Below are positions 1-3,953 of a stretch of DNA of 7,938 bases, one piece after another. The position numbers were made by a program, and so were the translations under genes. Origin of the DNA: Curvibacter sp. (GTDB lineage: Bacteria; Pseudomonadota; Gammaproteobacteria; Burkholderiales; Burkholderiaceae_C); NCBI GenBank assembly GCA_003500955.1, contig DNQP01000250.1, positions 1 through 7,938 of the forward strand, given 5' to 3'. The notes beneath the pieces are model-generated. The model was not told where the DNA came from. It saw nothing but the letters and a program-made list of their open reading frames with translations, and made no database searches. Every line of letters starts with the position of its first letter. The first letter of the stretch is position 1.

Positions 1-173
1 TGCTCCTGCAGGCGGCGGCGCTCGGCCTCGTCCTGCTCGGCTTGCGACAGGGTGAAGGTGAAGATGCCATTGCAGACCAGCTCGTAGGCGATGCGGAGCA
101 GCACCAGGGCCAGGGCGACGGAGCCGATCCACAGCAGCAGCTCGGCGAGGAACGCGGAGACGGCGGGGCTCAT
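1..173 (-). CDS. Small membrane protein, 3' end beyond window
   Basis: The visible 57 codons start at ATG 173-171 and run off the left edge. After a short N-terminus (MSPAVSAFLAELLLWIG) there is one long hydrophobic stretch at about residues 9-31 (ELLLWIGSVALALVLLRIAY), long enough for one membrane span. A charged, helix-prone segment rich in Glu, Gln and Arg follows (SQAEQDEAERRRLQE). The start lies two bases after the stop of the preceding gene (176-331), so it is probably translated by coupling; no separate strong ribosome binding site is needed. It is the fifth gene of the leftward operon that begins at 961. I do not recognise a family. The arrangement of one membrane anchor plus a cytoplasmic helical tail is visible, but any function (for example superinfection exclusion) would be a guess. 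Confidence 0.7.
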   Translation of the reverse strand, partial: MSPAVSAFLAELLLWIGSVALALVLLRIAYELVCNGIFTFTLSQAEQDEAERRRLQE

Positions 174-175
174 GG

Positions 176-331
176 TCAGATCACCTTGAAGATCAAGGCC
201 AGCACCACGGCCACGAGCAGCACGCCCATGACGCGGTTCAGAATGCGGTGGCCCAGGCTGTCGCGCTGCGCGCGCTCAACGAGTTGGATGGGGGCGCGAC
301 TTTTCGTTTCGCCGTAGGTGCGATGGTTCAC
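176..331 (-). CDS. 51-residue single-span membrane protein
   Basis: This 51-residue ORF starts with GTG at 331-329. A clear GGAGG lies five bases upstream, which decides the start. The first half is basic and polar (NHRTYGETKSRAPIQLVERAQRD). The last 18 or so residues are one hydrophobic helix (VMGVLLVAVVLALIFKVI) that ends the protein, so it looks tail-anchored, with the N-terminus probably cytoplasmic. The GTG overlaps the TGA stop of the upstream gene (GTGA), and the next gene starts two bases after its own stop, so it sits inside a coupled operon. No family recognised. The good ribosome binding site and perfect junctions on both sides support it as a real gene despite its size. Confidence 0.7.
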   Translation of the reverse strand: MNHRTYGETKSRAPIQLVERAQRDSLGHRILNRVMGVLLVAVVLALIFKVI

Positions 332-492
332 AGCAGCCTCCAGAGATCAACGAGGATGCGCACCACGATCAAGACCACGCCGGACACCATGAGCAAGACG
401 GCCCAGGTGTCTCGGTATTCATCGCGGTGCTGGTGGATGGAGAGCCACAGGCCGACGAAGATCAGGACGAATCCGAGGATGTAGAGGCTCAT
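328..492 (-). CDS. 54-residue two-span membrane protein
   Basis: The ORF starts at ATG 492-490 with GGAGA about five bases upstream. The 54 residues contain two hydrophobic segments, about residues 3-19 (LYILGFVLIFVGLWLSI) and 31-50 (AVLLMVSGVVLIVVRILVDL). They are joined by a short charged loop with His, Arg, Asp and Glu, so a membrane hairpin is predicted. A longer reading of the same frame (to 669) exists, but it overlaps the well-supported upstream gene and lacks a suitable initiation site, so the short start is preferred. The ATG overlaps the upstream stop (ATGA) and its TGA overlaps the next GTG. Function unknown. Tiny membrane proteins are common in early leftward operons of temperate phages, where some act in exclusion or inhibit host functions; that role is not shown here. 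Confidence 0.72.
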   Translation of the reverse strand: MSLYILGFVLIFVGLWLSIHQHRDEYRDTWAVLLMVSGVVLIVVRILVDLWRLL

Positions 493-713
493 TTCGGTTC
501 TCCCGGCAAGCCCGGCGAGCGGAACCCGCGCAGGGCCACTGAATCCATGCGCTCGATGCGATCTGCGCGGAGCTGCTCGTAGTCCGGGCTGTTCTTGTCC
601 CGGGCATCGGCCAGATCGGCGGCGATGAAGCGCGCCTCTTCCTCTGCAGTGCGGGGAGGAGGGGTCCACGGCGCCAGGGCGGCGGCGATGATGGGGTGCA
701 GTTCGTTGCTCAC
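489..713 (-). CDS. 74-residue hypothetical phage protein
   Basis: GTG at 713-711 opens a 74-residue soluble protein. A Pro-containing N-terminal part (LAPWTPPPRTAEEEAR) leads into a charged helix-prone middle (residues 24-57, many Glu, Asp, Arg and Ala) and a Gly/Pro tail. No membrane segment, signal peptide, Cys pattern or catalytic motif is visible. It starts two bases after the stop of the upstream 81-residue gene, and its own stop overlaps the next start as ATGA, which supports this reading over the longer 184-residue frame that would bury the upstream gene. I do not recognise the family. Confidence 0.65.
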   Translation of the reverse strand: MSNELHPIIAAALAPWTPPPRTAEEEARFIAADLADARDKNSPDYEQLRADRIERMDSVALRGFRSPGLPGEPK

Positions 714-715
714 GA

Positions 716-961
716 TCAGCCCCTGCAGGCCTTGCGATGGCGGATGACGTTGCGGCGCTTCATCGCGGCACGGTGAGCGGCCATGCCAGCACCAGCTGCT
801 TTGCGGTTGGGGCCGCCGCGACCCTTGCCGCGGGATTCGTAAGGGCCGACCTCGGCCAGCTTCTGCTGTTGCAAGGCGTGGTTGCCGTGCGTGGCCGCCA
901 TGATCGCGGAGATCGCCGCCACCATCAGCTGGGCACGGCGAAAGGGGGTTCCTGACTTCAT
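716..961 (-). CDS. Small, very basic phage protein
   Basis: ATG at 961-959 is preceded by GGAG eight bases upstream and opens an 81-residue protein, the first gene of the leftward operon. The N-terminal third is Ala/Met-rich and hydrophobic (LMVAAISAIMAAT). The rest is strongly basic: a Y-E-S-R-G-K-G-R-G-G segment at residues 41-50 is followed by an Arg/Lys/His-rich tail ending RNVIRHRKACRG. Small phage proteins with a similar Tyr-x-Ser-Arg-Gly-Lys-Gly motif and basic tail are, from memory, common in prophages of Gram-negative bacteria and are annotated as hypothetical. The charge suggests nucleic-acid binding. As first gene after the PL leader it occupies the place where lambda keeps its antiterminator N; that is positional only. 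Confidence 0.68.
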   Translation of the reverse strand: MKSGTPFRRAQLMVAAISAIMAATHGNHALQQQKLAEVGPYESRGKGRGGPNRKAAGAGMAAHRAAMKRRNVIRHRKACRG

Positions 962-987
962 GTGTCTCGCTCCATCGGGTTGCACAC

Positions 988-1138
988 AGAGCGATGTGAG
1001 GTGCAGGCCAGGCGCTACCCTGTGGCATTTGCCGATGGAGCACGTCAGCTAAACGCGGCCCACCACTGGCAAACCCCGTGGACTAGAACTCACGGGACGG
1101 GGCAATCGCTTCCCCGCATCTGCACTTCACATCGCTCT
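988..1138. other. Branched inverted-repeat element 1 (candidate structured RNA)
   Basis: The arms 988-1006 and 1120-1138 are complementary at 18 of 19 positions; the odd pair (1000 with 1126) is a G-U wobble in a plus-strand RNA and A-C in a minus-strand RNA. The 113-base interior holds three further small stems: 1007-1011 with 1066-1070 (GCCAG/CTGGC, directly abutting the main stem), 1075-1080 with 1091-1096 (CCCGTG/CACGGG, 10-base loop), and 1099-1102 with 1112-1115 (GGGG/CCCC). Together they give a cloverleaf-like multibranch fold. The element lies just upstream of the first gene of the PL operon. Function unknown. Either strand could be the active one, or the arms could be recombination sites flanking an invertible segment. 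Confidence 0.5.
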
Positions 1139-1143
1139 ACCTT

Positions 1144-1292
1144 GGAGAGCTGAGAGAGACGGGCCGGGCTTGATACCGGCTCTGGGTCTACATTTACGCT
1201 ACTGCGCGACCAGACTGCTTCCATGGCCTGCGTGTCCTCGCCGTTTCCAGCTTCGCCCGAAGGCTCCACGCCGCCGTCTCTCTCAGCTCTCC
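1144..1292. other. Branched inverted-repeat element 2 (candidate structured RNA)
   Basis: The arms 1144-1162 and 1274-1292 are perfectly complementary over 19 bases (GGAGAGCTGAGAGAGACGG and its reverse complement). The 111-base interior has small stems: 1163-1167 with 1176-1180 (GCCGG/CCGGC, abutting the main stem), 1182-1188 with 1208-1213 (CTGG-TC/GACCAG with one bulged G), and 1251-1254 with 1259-1262 (CTTC/GAAG) extended past a bulge. Stem length, interior length and branching resemble element 1, only five bases away, although the arm sequences differ. A perfect 19-base stem is very unlikely by chance at this spacing. Function unknown. Confidence 0.55.
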
Positions 1293-1355
1293 GTCGCACC
1301 CCTCTGCAGCAGTCCTGAGACCTGGAGCGCCCTAGCTGTACTTCCGGGGCTTACC

Positions 1356-1384
1356 GGCCCGTGATCGGTGGGCCTGGCTCTTTT
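1356..1384 (+). terminator. Weak terminator-like hairpin, rightward
   Basis: GGCCC (1356-1360) pairs with GGGCC (1370-1374) over a nine-base loop, with TTTT at 1381-1384 shortly after and more T beyond. The stem is only five pairs and a spacer of six bases separates it from the T run, so this is a poor intrinsic terminator at best. It would matter only if elements 1 and 2 are transcribed rightward. In the leftward leader it would be a small hairpin near the 5' end. Confidence 0.2.
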
Positions 1385-1408
1385 CGCTTTGGTGGTGCGA
1401 TGGGGTGC

Positions 1409-1437
1409 AATGTAGCGATTGCTACTTATTGTGTCAA
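1409..1437 (-). promoter_or_regulatory. Leftward early promoter (PL-like)
   Basis: On the minus strand a perfect TTGACA -35 box (1437-1432) is followed by a 17-base spacer and TACATT (1414-1409, four of six matches to TATAAT). Transcription would start near 1402 and run through the structured leader into the operon starting at 961. One operator (1438-1449) abuts the -35 box and another (1413-1424) covers the spacer and the first -10 bases. This is the same plan as the rightward promoter at 2868-2896, so repression by the prophage repressor is predicted. Confidence 0.7.
1413..1424. promoter_or_regulatory. Operator OL1
   Basis: TAGCGATTGCTA has perfect half-sites TAGC/GCTA around a four-base centre, the motif shared with the control region beside the repressor. 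It overlaps the PL spacer and -10 box, so bound repressor or Cro-like protein would block PL. Its centre is 25 bases from OL2, close to the 24 bases between OR1 and OR2. Confidence 0.7.
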
Positions 1438-1449
1438 TAGCAAAGGCTA
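1438..1449. promoter_or_regulatory. Operator OL2
   Basis: TAGCAAAGGCTA is the second left-hand copy of the TAGC-N4-GCTA operator, directly upstream of the PL -35 box. The sequence just beyond each left operator (GCTACTTATT) is repeated, so this site and OL1 are also part of an imperfect direct repeat. Confidence 0.68.
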
Positions 1450-1480
1450 CTTATTTTGTAACAGTCGCAGGAGGAGGGCG

Positions 1481-1504
1481 AAAAAAAGCCCGCCGAAGCG
1501 GGCT
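1481..1504 (-). terminator. Intrinsic terminator of the repressor operon
   Basis: Read on the minus strand, AGCCCGC (1504-1498), a TTCG tetraloop (1497-1494) and GCGGGCT (1493-1487) form a seven-pair GC-rich hairpin followed directly by six more T. This is a textbook rho-independent terminator, 20 bases past the stop of the 130-residue exported protein gene. It closes the repressor operon and insulates it from PL, which lies immediately beyond. Confidence 0.92.
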
Positions 1505-1524
1505 GGGTTGGGGTTGCCGCTGGT

Positions 1525-1917
1525 CTACCGGCCGGCGGCCTGGTCGCGCTTGAACAGGTCCAGGATCAGGATGGCATCGGCCTCGCGGTTAGAGCTTGCC
1601 AGGGCCTGCACTGATGCGGGTTGCCGGCCCATCCAGGCAGAGAAATCCGGACTCTGAACGGTGCTTTTCCAGCCAGGGTGCGCGGCATCCAGCTGCGGGA
1701 ACCCGGGCGCCGCGGGCTGGGCCTGCTGGGCGCGCAGGCGCTCCATCTCCATCTGATGCTGGCGCTCGAGCAGTTCGCGCTGGGCGGCGTGGTCGTACAT
1801 CTGCGCGCCGAAGCGCTGCATGGCGTCACCAAGCGCGCCGCCGACGCCCTGGGCCTGTGCCTGCCCGGCCAATACAAGCGCCGCCAGCAGCGCCGCGCGC
1901 GTGATCTTCATCGACAT
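1525..1917 (-). CDS. Exported phage protein, lysogeny operon
   Basis: This 130-residue protein starts at ATG 1917-1915, five bases after GGAGG. An alternative ATG at 1911-1909 overlaps the upstream stop as ATGA and would remove only two residues. Residues 1-22 look like a Sec signal peptide: Lys and Arg, then a hydrophobic core ALLAALVLAG, then AQAQ. The mature part has a Gln/Glu/Arg-rich helical, possibly coiled-coil segment (about 45-67) and a conserved-looking C-terminal block (PDFSAWMGRQPASVQALA, then DAILILDLFKR). Similar Phe-x-x-Trp...Gln-Pro...Asp-Ala...Leu-Leu-Asp blocks occur, from memory, at the ends of other phage proteins. It is the third and last gene of the repressor transcript before the terminator at 1481-1504. 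The expected location is the periplasm; function unknown. Confidence 0.78.
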   Translation of the reverse strand: MSMKITRAALLAALVLAGQAQAQGVGGALGDAMQRFGAQMYDHAAQRELLERQHQMEMERLRAQQAQPAAPGFPQLDAAHPGWKSTVQSPDFSAWMGRQPASVQALASSNREADAILILDLFKRDQAAGR

Positions 1918-2183
1918 ATCTGCCTCCACTCGTAGCGGCCCGTGGCCGGGTTGTAGACCTGCTGCTGAGTGCAGTCTCGCGTGCCCAGAGGCGGCAGGGT
2001 AGGGGCGGCCAGCGGCGGCAGGCTGGGCGGCGCCAGCGGGCAGACCTTGGGCGGGCACAACGGCGGCATATCCAGCGTGCTTTGGCAGATCGGCACGTTC
2101 TCACCATTCATGCAGCGGCACACGCACGCCGCTTGGGCCGCAGCTGGCAACAGAAGGGCAAACAGAAAAATCGTCTTGAGCAT
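1908..2183 (-). CDS. Cysteine- and proline-rich exported protein
   Basis: ATG at 2183-2181 follows GGGAGA by four bases and opens a 91-residue protein. Residues 1-18 are a strong signal peptide (MLKTIFLFALLLPAAAQA) with likely cleavage before AC. The mature part has eight Cys (20, 22, 24, 33, 43, 48, 71, 90), including a CVCRC cluster. A proline-rich middle follows (PPSLPPLAAPTLPPLG), and the C-terminus is aromatic and polar (QQQVYNPATGRYEWRQICR). The even Cys number suggests disulfides in the periplasm; a metal site is also possible. The lipobox position is poor, so a lipoprotein is unlikely. I loosely recall similar small Cys-rich proteins in proteobacterial prophages, none with known function. 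It lies 16 bases after the repressor and overlaps the next exported-protein gene by ten bases. Confidence 0.82.
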   Translation of the reverse strand: MLKTIFLFALLLPAAAQAACVCRCMNGENVPICQSTLDMPPLCPPKVCPLAPPSLPPLAAPTLPPLGTRDCTQQQVYNPATGRYEWRQICR

Positions 2184-2199
2184 GATTTCTCCCTGTGGT

Positions 2200-2829
2200 C
2201 TATCGGAACTGTTCGGTCACGCCGCGCACTACCCCCACGATGGTGTCCTTGCCCAGCGCCCGGATCGGGTAGCGCGGATTCAGGGGCTTGAGATACCAGT
2301 CCGCGCCATCCTTGATCAGCTGCTTGAAGGTGGTTTCCTCGCTGCCGTTCTTCACGATCACATAGTCCCCCGGCTGGGGGTCAAGCTCTGGTTCGACGAT
2401 CAGCAGCATGCCCTCCGTGAACCTGGGTTCCATGCTGTCGCCCTGCACTCTCAGCGCAAAGGTGTACCGGTTGACCGGCACTGTTGTTGGAATCATTACC
2501 ACGCCGTCTCCTCCTGAATAGCCGCTATCCAGGACCTCCTTGAACGCCCCAGCCTGGACGCTGGAAAGCAGCGGGACGGAGCCGCGAATATCAGGGCCGG
2601 CGACAACATTTTCTTCCTGCTCAAACCACCCTTTGCAACCGACAAGGGCATGGATCTGGTCGACGGTCTTCTCGGTGATCGGCCGTTCGCCTCTAAGCAT
2701 CTGGCCCACAAAGGCACCGTCGCGGTAGCCCAGTGCCCGGCCCAGCGCGGCCTTGCTGCCCTCATACCTGAGGTCCAGAAGCTGCTGCAGGCGCTGCTTG
2801 CGGTACTCGATCATCTTCTTCAAATCCAT
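2200..2829 (-). CDS. CI-type prophage repressor, S24 self-cleaving
   Basis: This 209-residue protein has an N-terminal helix-turn-helix region (about residues 22-62, with SKAALGRALGYRDGAFVGQM and GERPITEKTVDQI) and a C-terminal LexA/CI-type S24 peptidase domain. Visible landmarks are the likely autocleavage site Ala93-Gly94 (in SVQAGAF), nucleophile Ser132 in VQGDSMEP and general-base Lys169 in TTFKQL. The 37-residue Ser-Lys spacing equals that of LexA. It should bind the TAGC-N4-GCTA operators, hold PL and PR off, and be inactivated by RecA-stimulated self-cleavage after DNA damage. The ATG at 2829 was chosen because the upstream extension (to 2916) runs through the operators; CTCTCCCGCC before it gives no ribosome binding site, so the message may be leaderless. 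Two exported-protein genes follow on the same transcript. Confidence 0.93.
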   Translation of the reverse strand: MDLKKMIEYRKQRLQQLLDLRYEGSKAALGRALGYRDGAFVGQMLRGERPITEKTVDQIHALVGCKGWFEQEENVVAGPDIRGSVPLLSSVQAGAFKEVLDSGYSGGDGVVMIPTTVPVNRYTFALRVQGDSMEPRFTEGMLLIVEPELDPQPGDYVIVKNGSEETTFKQLIKDGADWYLKPLNPRYPIRALGKDTIVGVVRGVTEQFR

Positions 2830-2839
2830 GGCGGGAGAG

Positions 2840-2851
2840 TAGCGCGAGCTA
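2840..2851. promoter_or_regulatory. Operator OR3
   Basis: TAGCGCGAGCTA is the operator copy nearest the repressor gene, 11 bases before its ATG. Binding here would shut off repressor synthesis. By lambda analogy this is the Cro-preferred site; that preference is inferred. Confidence 0.65.
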
Positions 2852-2854
2852 TTG

Positions 2855-2866
2855 CAGCGTTTGCTA
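2855..2866. promoter_or_regulatory. Operator OR2
   Basis: CAGCGTTTGCTA matches the operator with one deviation in the left half-site. It lies directly upstream of the PR -35 box and 15 bases (centre to centre) from OR3, so a repressor bound here could occlude PR and possibly activate the leftward repressor promoter. Confidence 0.65.
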
Positions 2867-2867
2867 C

Positions 2868-2896
2868 TTGACAATCGATAGCAAACGCTATCTAAT
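2868..2896 (+). promoter_or_regulatory. Rightward early promoter (PR-like)
   Basis: TTGACA (2868-2873), a 17-base spacer and TCTAAT (2891-2896, five of six matches to TATAAT) make a near-consensus sigma70 promoter. Expected initiation is near 2903-2905, on or just before the ATG of the Cro-like gene at 2905. OR1 fills the spacer and OR2 abuts the -35 box. It should drive the whole rightward replication operon when the repressor is gone. Confidence 0.85.
2879..2890. promoter_or_regulatory. Operator OR1
   Basis: TAGCAAACGCTA lies inside a longer perfect palindrome (GATAGC-AAAC-GCTATC, 2877-2892 on extension), the most symmetrical of the five sites. It occupies the PR spacer, so binding blocks RNA polymerase. 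It is likely the tightest repressor site. Confidence 0.75.
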
Positions 2897-2904
2897 CGGG
2901 CGCC

Positions 2905-3180
2905 ATGAACCTCCACGAGTATTTTTCCCAGGGCGGCAGCCTATCTGTTGGCGAGCTGGCTGCGGCCATCGGGATCAAGAACCCTGCCCAGGTCCGCCAG
3001 TGGCAGCACGCATACGCGAACCGCCAGCCGGGCCCGGAGTATTGCGTGGCCATCGAGAAAGCCACCTCTGGCGCCGTGCGCCGCTGGGACCTGCGTCCCG
3101 ATGACTGGTACCGCATCTGGCCCGAGCTGATCGGGGCCGATGGTGCGCCGCAAATTCCTGCTGACCAGACCGCCGCCTGA
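2905..3180 (+). CDS. Cro/YdaS-like transcriptional regulator
   Basis: This 91-residue protein is divergent from the repressor. Residues 15-34 (VGELAAAIGIKNPAQVRQWQ) form a helix-turn-helix. The following block (PGPEYCVAIEKATSGAVRRW, then DLRPDDWYRIWPELIG) is typical of the YdaS/Cro-like family found opposite prophage repressors. The expected role is that of Cro: binding the same operators, turning off the repressor promoter and moderating early transcription. No ribosome binding site precedes the ATG (the upstream bases are AATCGGGCGCC), and the predicted PR start is within two bases of it, so the transcript is probably leaderless. YdaS is also described as an antitoxin partner of YdaT; no YdaT-like gene is evident next to it, so Cro function is favoured. 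Confidence 0.88.
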   Translation: MNLHEYFSQGGSLSVGELAAAIGIKNPAQVRQWQHAYANRQPGPEYCVAIEKATSGAVRRWDLRPDDWYRIWPELIGADGAPQIPADQTAA

Positions 3181-3195
3181 CACCCGGAGCGTGCC

Positions 3196-3384
3196 ATGGA
3201 CTTCAACCCCGAGGTCGAACCCATCGTGAGCCGCGACGAGATCCTGCGCCGCGCGCGCGATGCCGCCGAGGCCTGCAAGTCCGTGCACGACAACCCATAC
3301 CCGCCGGGATCCCAGGCGCACGCGCTCTACCAGCGCTACTTCTGGGCCCGTGAAGTCGAGCTGTGCGGAGAAGAAACCGCATAG
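3196..3384 (+). CDS. 62-residue protein, possible RMF/CrpP-like
   Basis: ATG at 3196 follows GGAG by six bases. The 62 residues consist of an acidic N-terminus, an Arg/Ala helix (RRARDAAEACK, residues 18-28) and an NPYPPGS turn (33-39). An aromatic helix follows (ALYQRYFWAREVELC). Helix, Asn-Pro-Tyr-Pro turn and Trp-containing helix resemble the layout of the small ribosome modulation factor and CrpP-like proteins often seen on phages and integrative elements. The likeness rests on a short motif only. The gene is 15 bases after the Cro-like gene and 42 bases before the next one, so it is part of the PR operon. Function unproven. Confidence 0.7.
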   Translation: MDFNPEVEPIVSRDEILRRARDAAEACKSVHDNPYPPGSQAHALYQRYFWAREVELCGEETA

Positions 3385-3426
3385 CACCCCCCTTTTCCCT
3401 GGCACCACAAAAGCGACGAGACACAC

Positions 3427-3705
3427 ATGCACAACCCTGACAACAAAGCCCTGGCCAGATCGGCAGGCAGCGACATCTTCGGCAAGCTCGACGACGCTTT
3501 GCCTGAGGTGCGCGTCAACGGCGATGTCCGTGAAGCCGTGCGGCGCAAGGCCGCCAGCGTGGGCATGAACGAGACCGAGTTCCTGCGCAACCTCGTGTAT
3601 GTGAACTTGTACGGAATTGACCATGTACTCAGCTTACAGGCCGAGCGCCTGAAAAGCACCATGGTCAATGCAGGGCAATTGCTGGGCACAGGGGTACGGC
3701 AATGA
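3427..3705 (+). CDS. Ribbon-helix-helix-like phage protein
   Basis: The 92-residue protein has a central segment that reads like a ribbon-helix-helix (Arc/CopG-like) fold. A short beta strand PEVRVN (residues 26-31) is followed by helix A (DVREAVRRKAASVG, 33-46), a turn with MNETE, and helix B (FLRNLVYVNLYG, 52-63). Such proteins bind DNA as dimers, placing the strand in the major groove. The C-terminal tail (64-92) is helical and unrecognised. The ribosome binding site before ATG 3427 is weak. The stop overlaps the next ATG (ATGA at 3702). A regulatory role in the early operon is plausible; the target is unknown. Confidence 0.72.
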   Translation: MHNPDNKALARSAGSDIFGKLDDALPEVRVNGDVREAVRRKAASVGMNETEFLRNLVYVNLYGIDHVLSLQAERLKSTMVNAGQLLGTGVRQ

Positions 3706-3953
3706 CAGCCATCCTCACCGACCAGGAACGCGAGCAGCACATCGCCGCCTGCGGCCGGCTGATGCTGGAGGCCATGGCCGAGGGCCGGCGAGCTGATGCC
3801 GAGGCCTGGCTGCAGGCCCAGGGCGATGCCATCCGTGGCCGCAGCCCCGAGCAGATCACACGGATGGAGGTTGAGCGCGGGCTAGCGCCGTGCTACTTCC
3901 ACGACCAGGGCGAGCGCGATGCGCAGGCCATGCTGGGGAGGCAGGCGGCGTGA
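3702..3953 (+). CDS. 83-residue hypothetical phage protein
   Basis: The ORF overlaps the preceding gene by four bases (ATGA) and the following gene by four (GTGA), which strongly supports it. The protein is almost all helix-prone: residues 5-43 are rich in Glu, Ala, Arg and Gln (TDQEREQHIAACGRLMLEAM). A second helical stretch (50-60) and a short tail with CYFHDQGERD follow. No membrane segment or catalytic motif is visible, and I do not recognise the family. Its position directly before the helicase loader suggests an accessory role in early phage metabolism or replication, which is only contextual. Confidence 0.7.
   Translation: MTAILTDQEREQHIAACGRLMLEAMAEGRRADAEAWLQAQGDAIRGRSPEQITRMEVERGLAPCYFHDQGERDAQAMLGRQAA

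Larger units (their letters stand above)
962..1402 (-). other. Long untranslated leader of the leftward operon
   Basis: About 440 bases separate the predicted PL start (near 1402) from the first convincing leftward start codon at 961. No convincing gene lies here. A 69-codon GTG-start frame (1299-1090, minus) has only background GC at third codon positions and no well-placed ribosome binding site. The stretch is instead dominated by two adjacent long-range inverted repeats (1144-1292 and 988-1138), listed separately. The leader could carry an antitermination or attenuation function, a separate small RNA, or both. A third small hairpin lies at 1356-1374. Confidence 0.5.
2836..2874 (-). promoter_or_regulatory. 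Repressor promoter (PRM-like), poorly defined
   Basis: A promoter must lie between the repressor start (2829) and PR, but no strong one is visible. TTGTCA (2874-2869, five of six) could be a -35 box, though 17 bases on the match is only TAGCTC. TACTCT (2841-2836) would place +1 exactly on the repressor ATG, but has no -35 partner. A weak basal promoter needing activation is usual for PRM. Operators at 2840-2851 and 2855-2866 lie over it. Confidence 0.35.

Noticed and set aside
988..1006. CGCTCT on the minus strand as a boxA-like antitermination signal.
   Set aside because: Only six of nine bases match CGCTCTTTA, and the same six bases recur on the plus strand because of the inverted repeat. 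No convincing boxB was seen.
962..1153. Rightward 63-codon frame across element 1.
   Set aside because: It shares the peptide ERCEVQ with the opposite-strand frame only because both read the inverted-repeat arms. No promoter or ribosome binding site was seen.
1090..1299. Leftward 69-codon GTG-start frame beginning MRRRAERDGG in the PL leader, with an Arg-rich start reminiscent of N proteins.
   Set aside because: Third-position GC is only about background (roughly 65 percent by hand count), the purine run touches the GTG instead of sitting at a proper spacing, and both ends are inverted-repeat arms whose folding explains the sequence better. It remains a weak possibility.
1429..1457. Possible rightward promoter TTGTGT, 17 bases, TATTTT.
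   Set aside because: It overlaps the left operators, has a weak -35 box and would run antisense into the exported-protein gene without an ORF. The leftward TTGACA reading is far better.
2905..3180. YdaS/YdaT toxin-antitoxin interpretation of the Cro-like gene.
   Set aside because: No YdaT-like partner follows, and the gene sits divergent to the repressor under operator-covered PR, which fits a Cro role.
3883..3895. TAGC-GCCGT-GCTA, resembling another operator.
   Set aside because: The centre is five bases, not four. It lies inside a coding region with no promoter nearby, so it is most likely chance.
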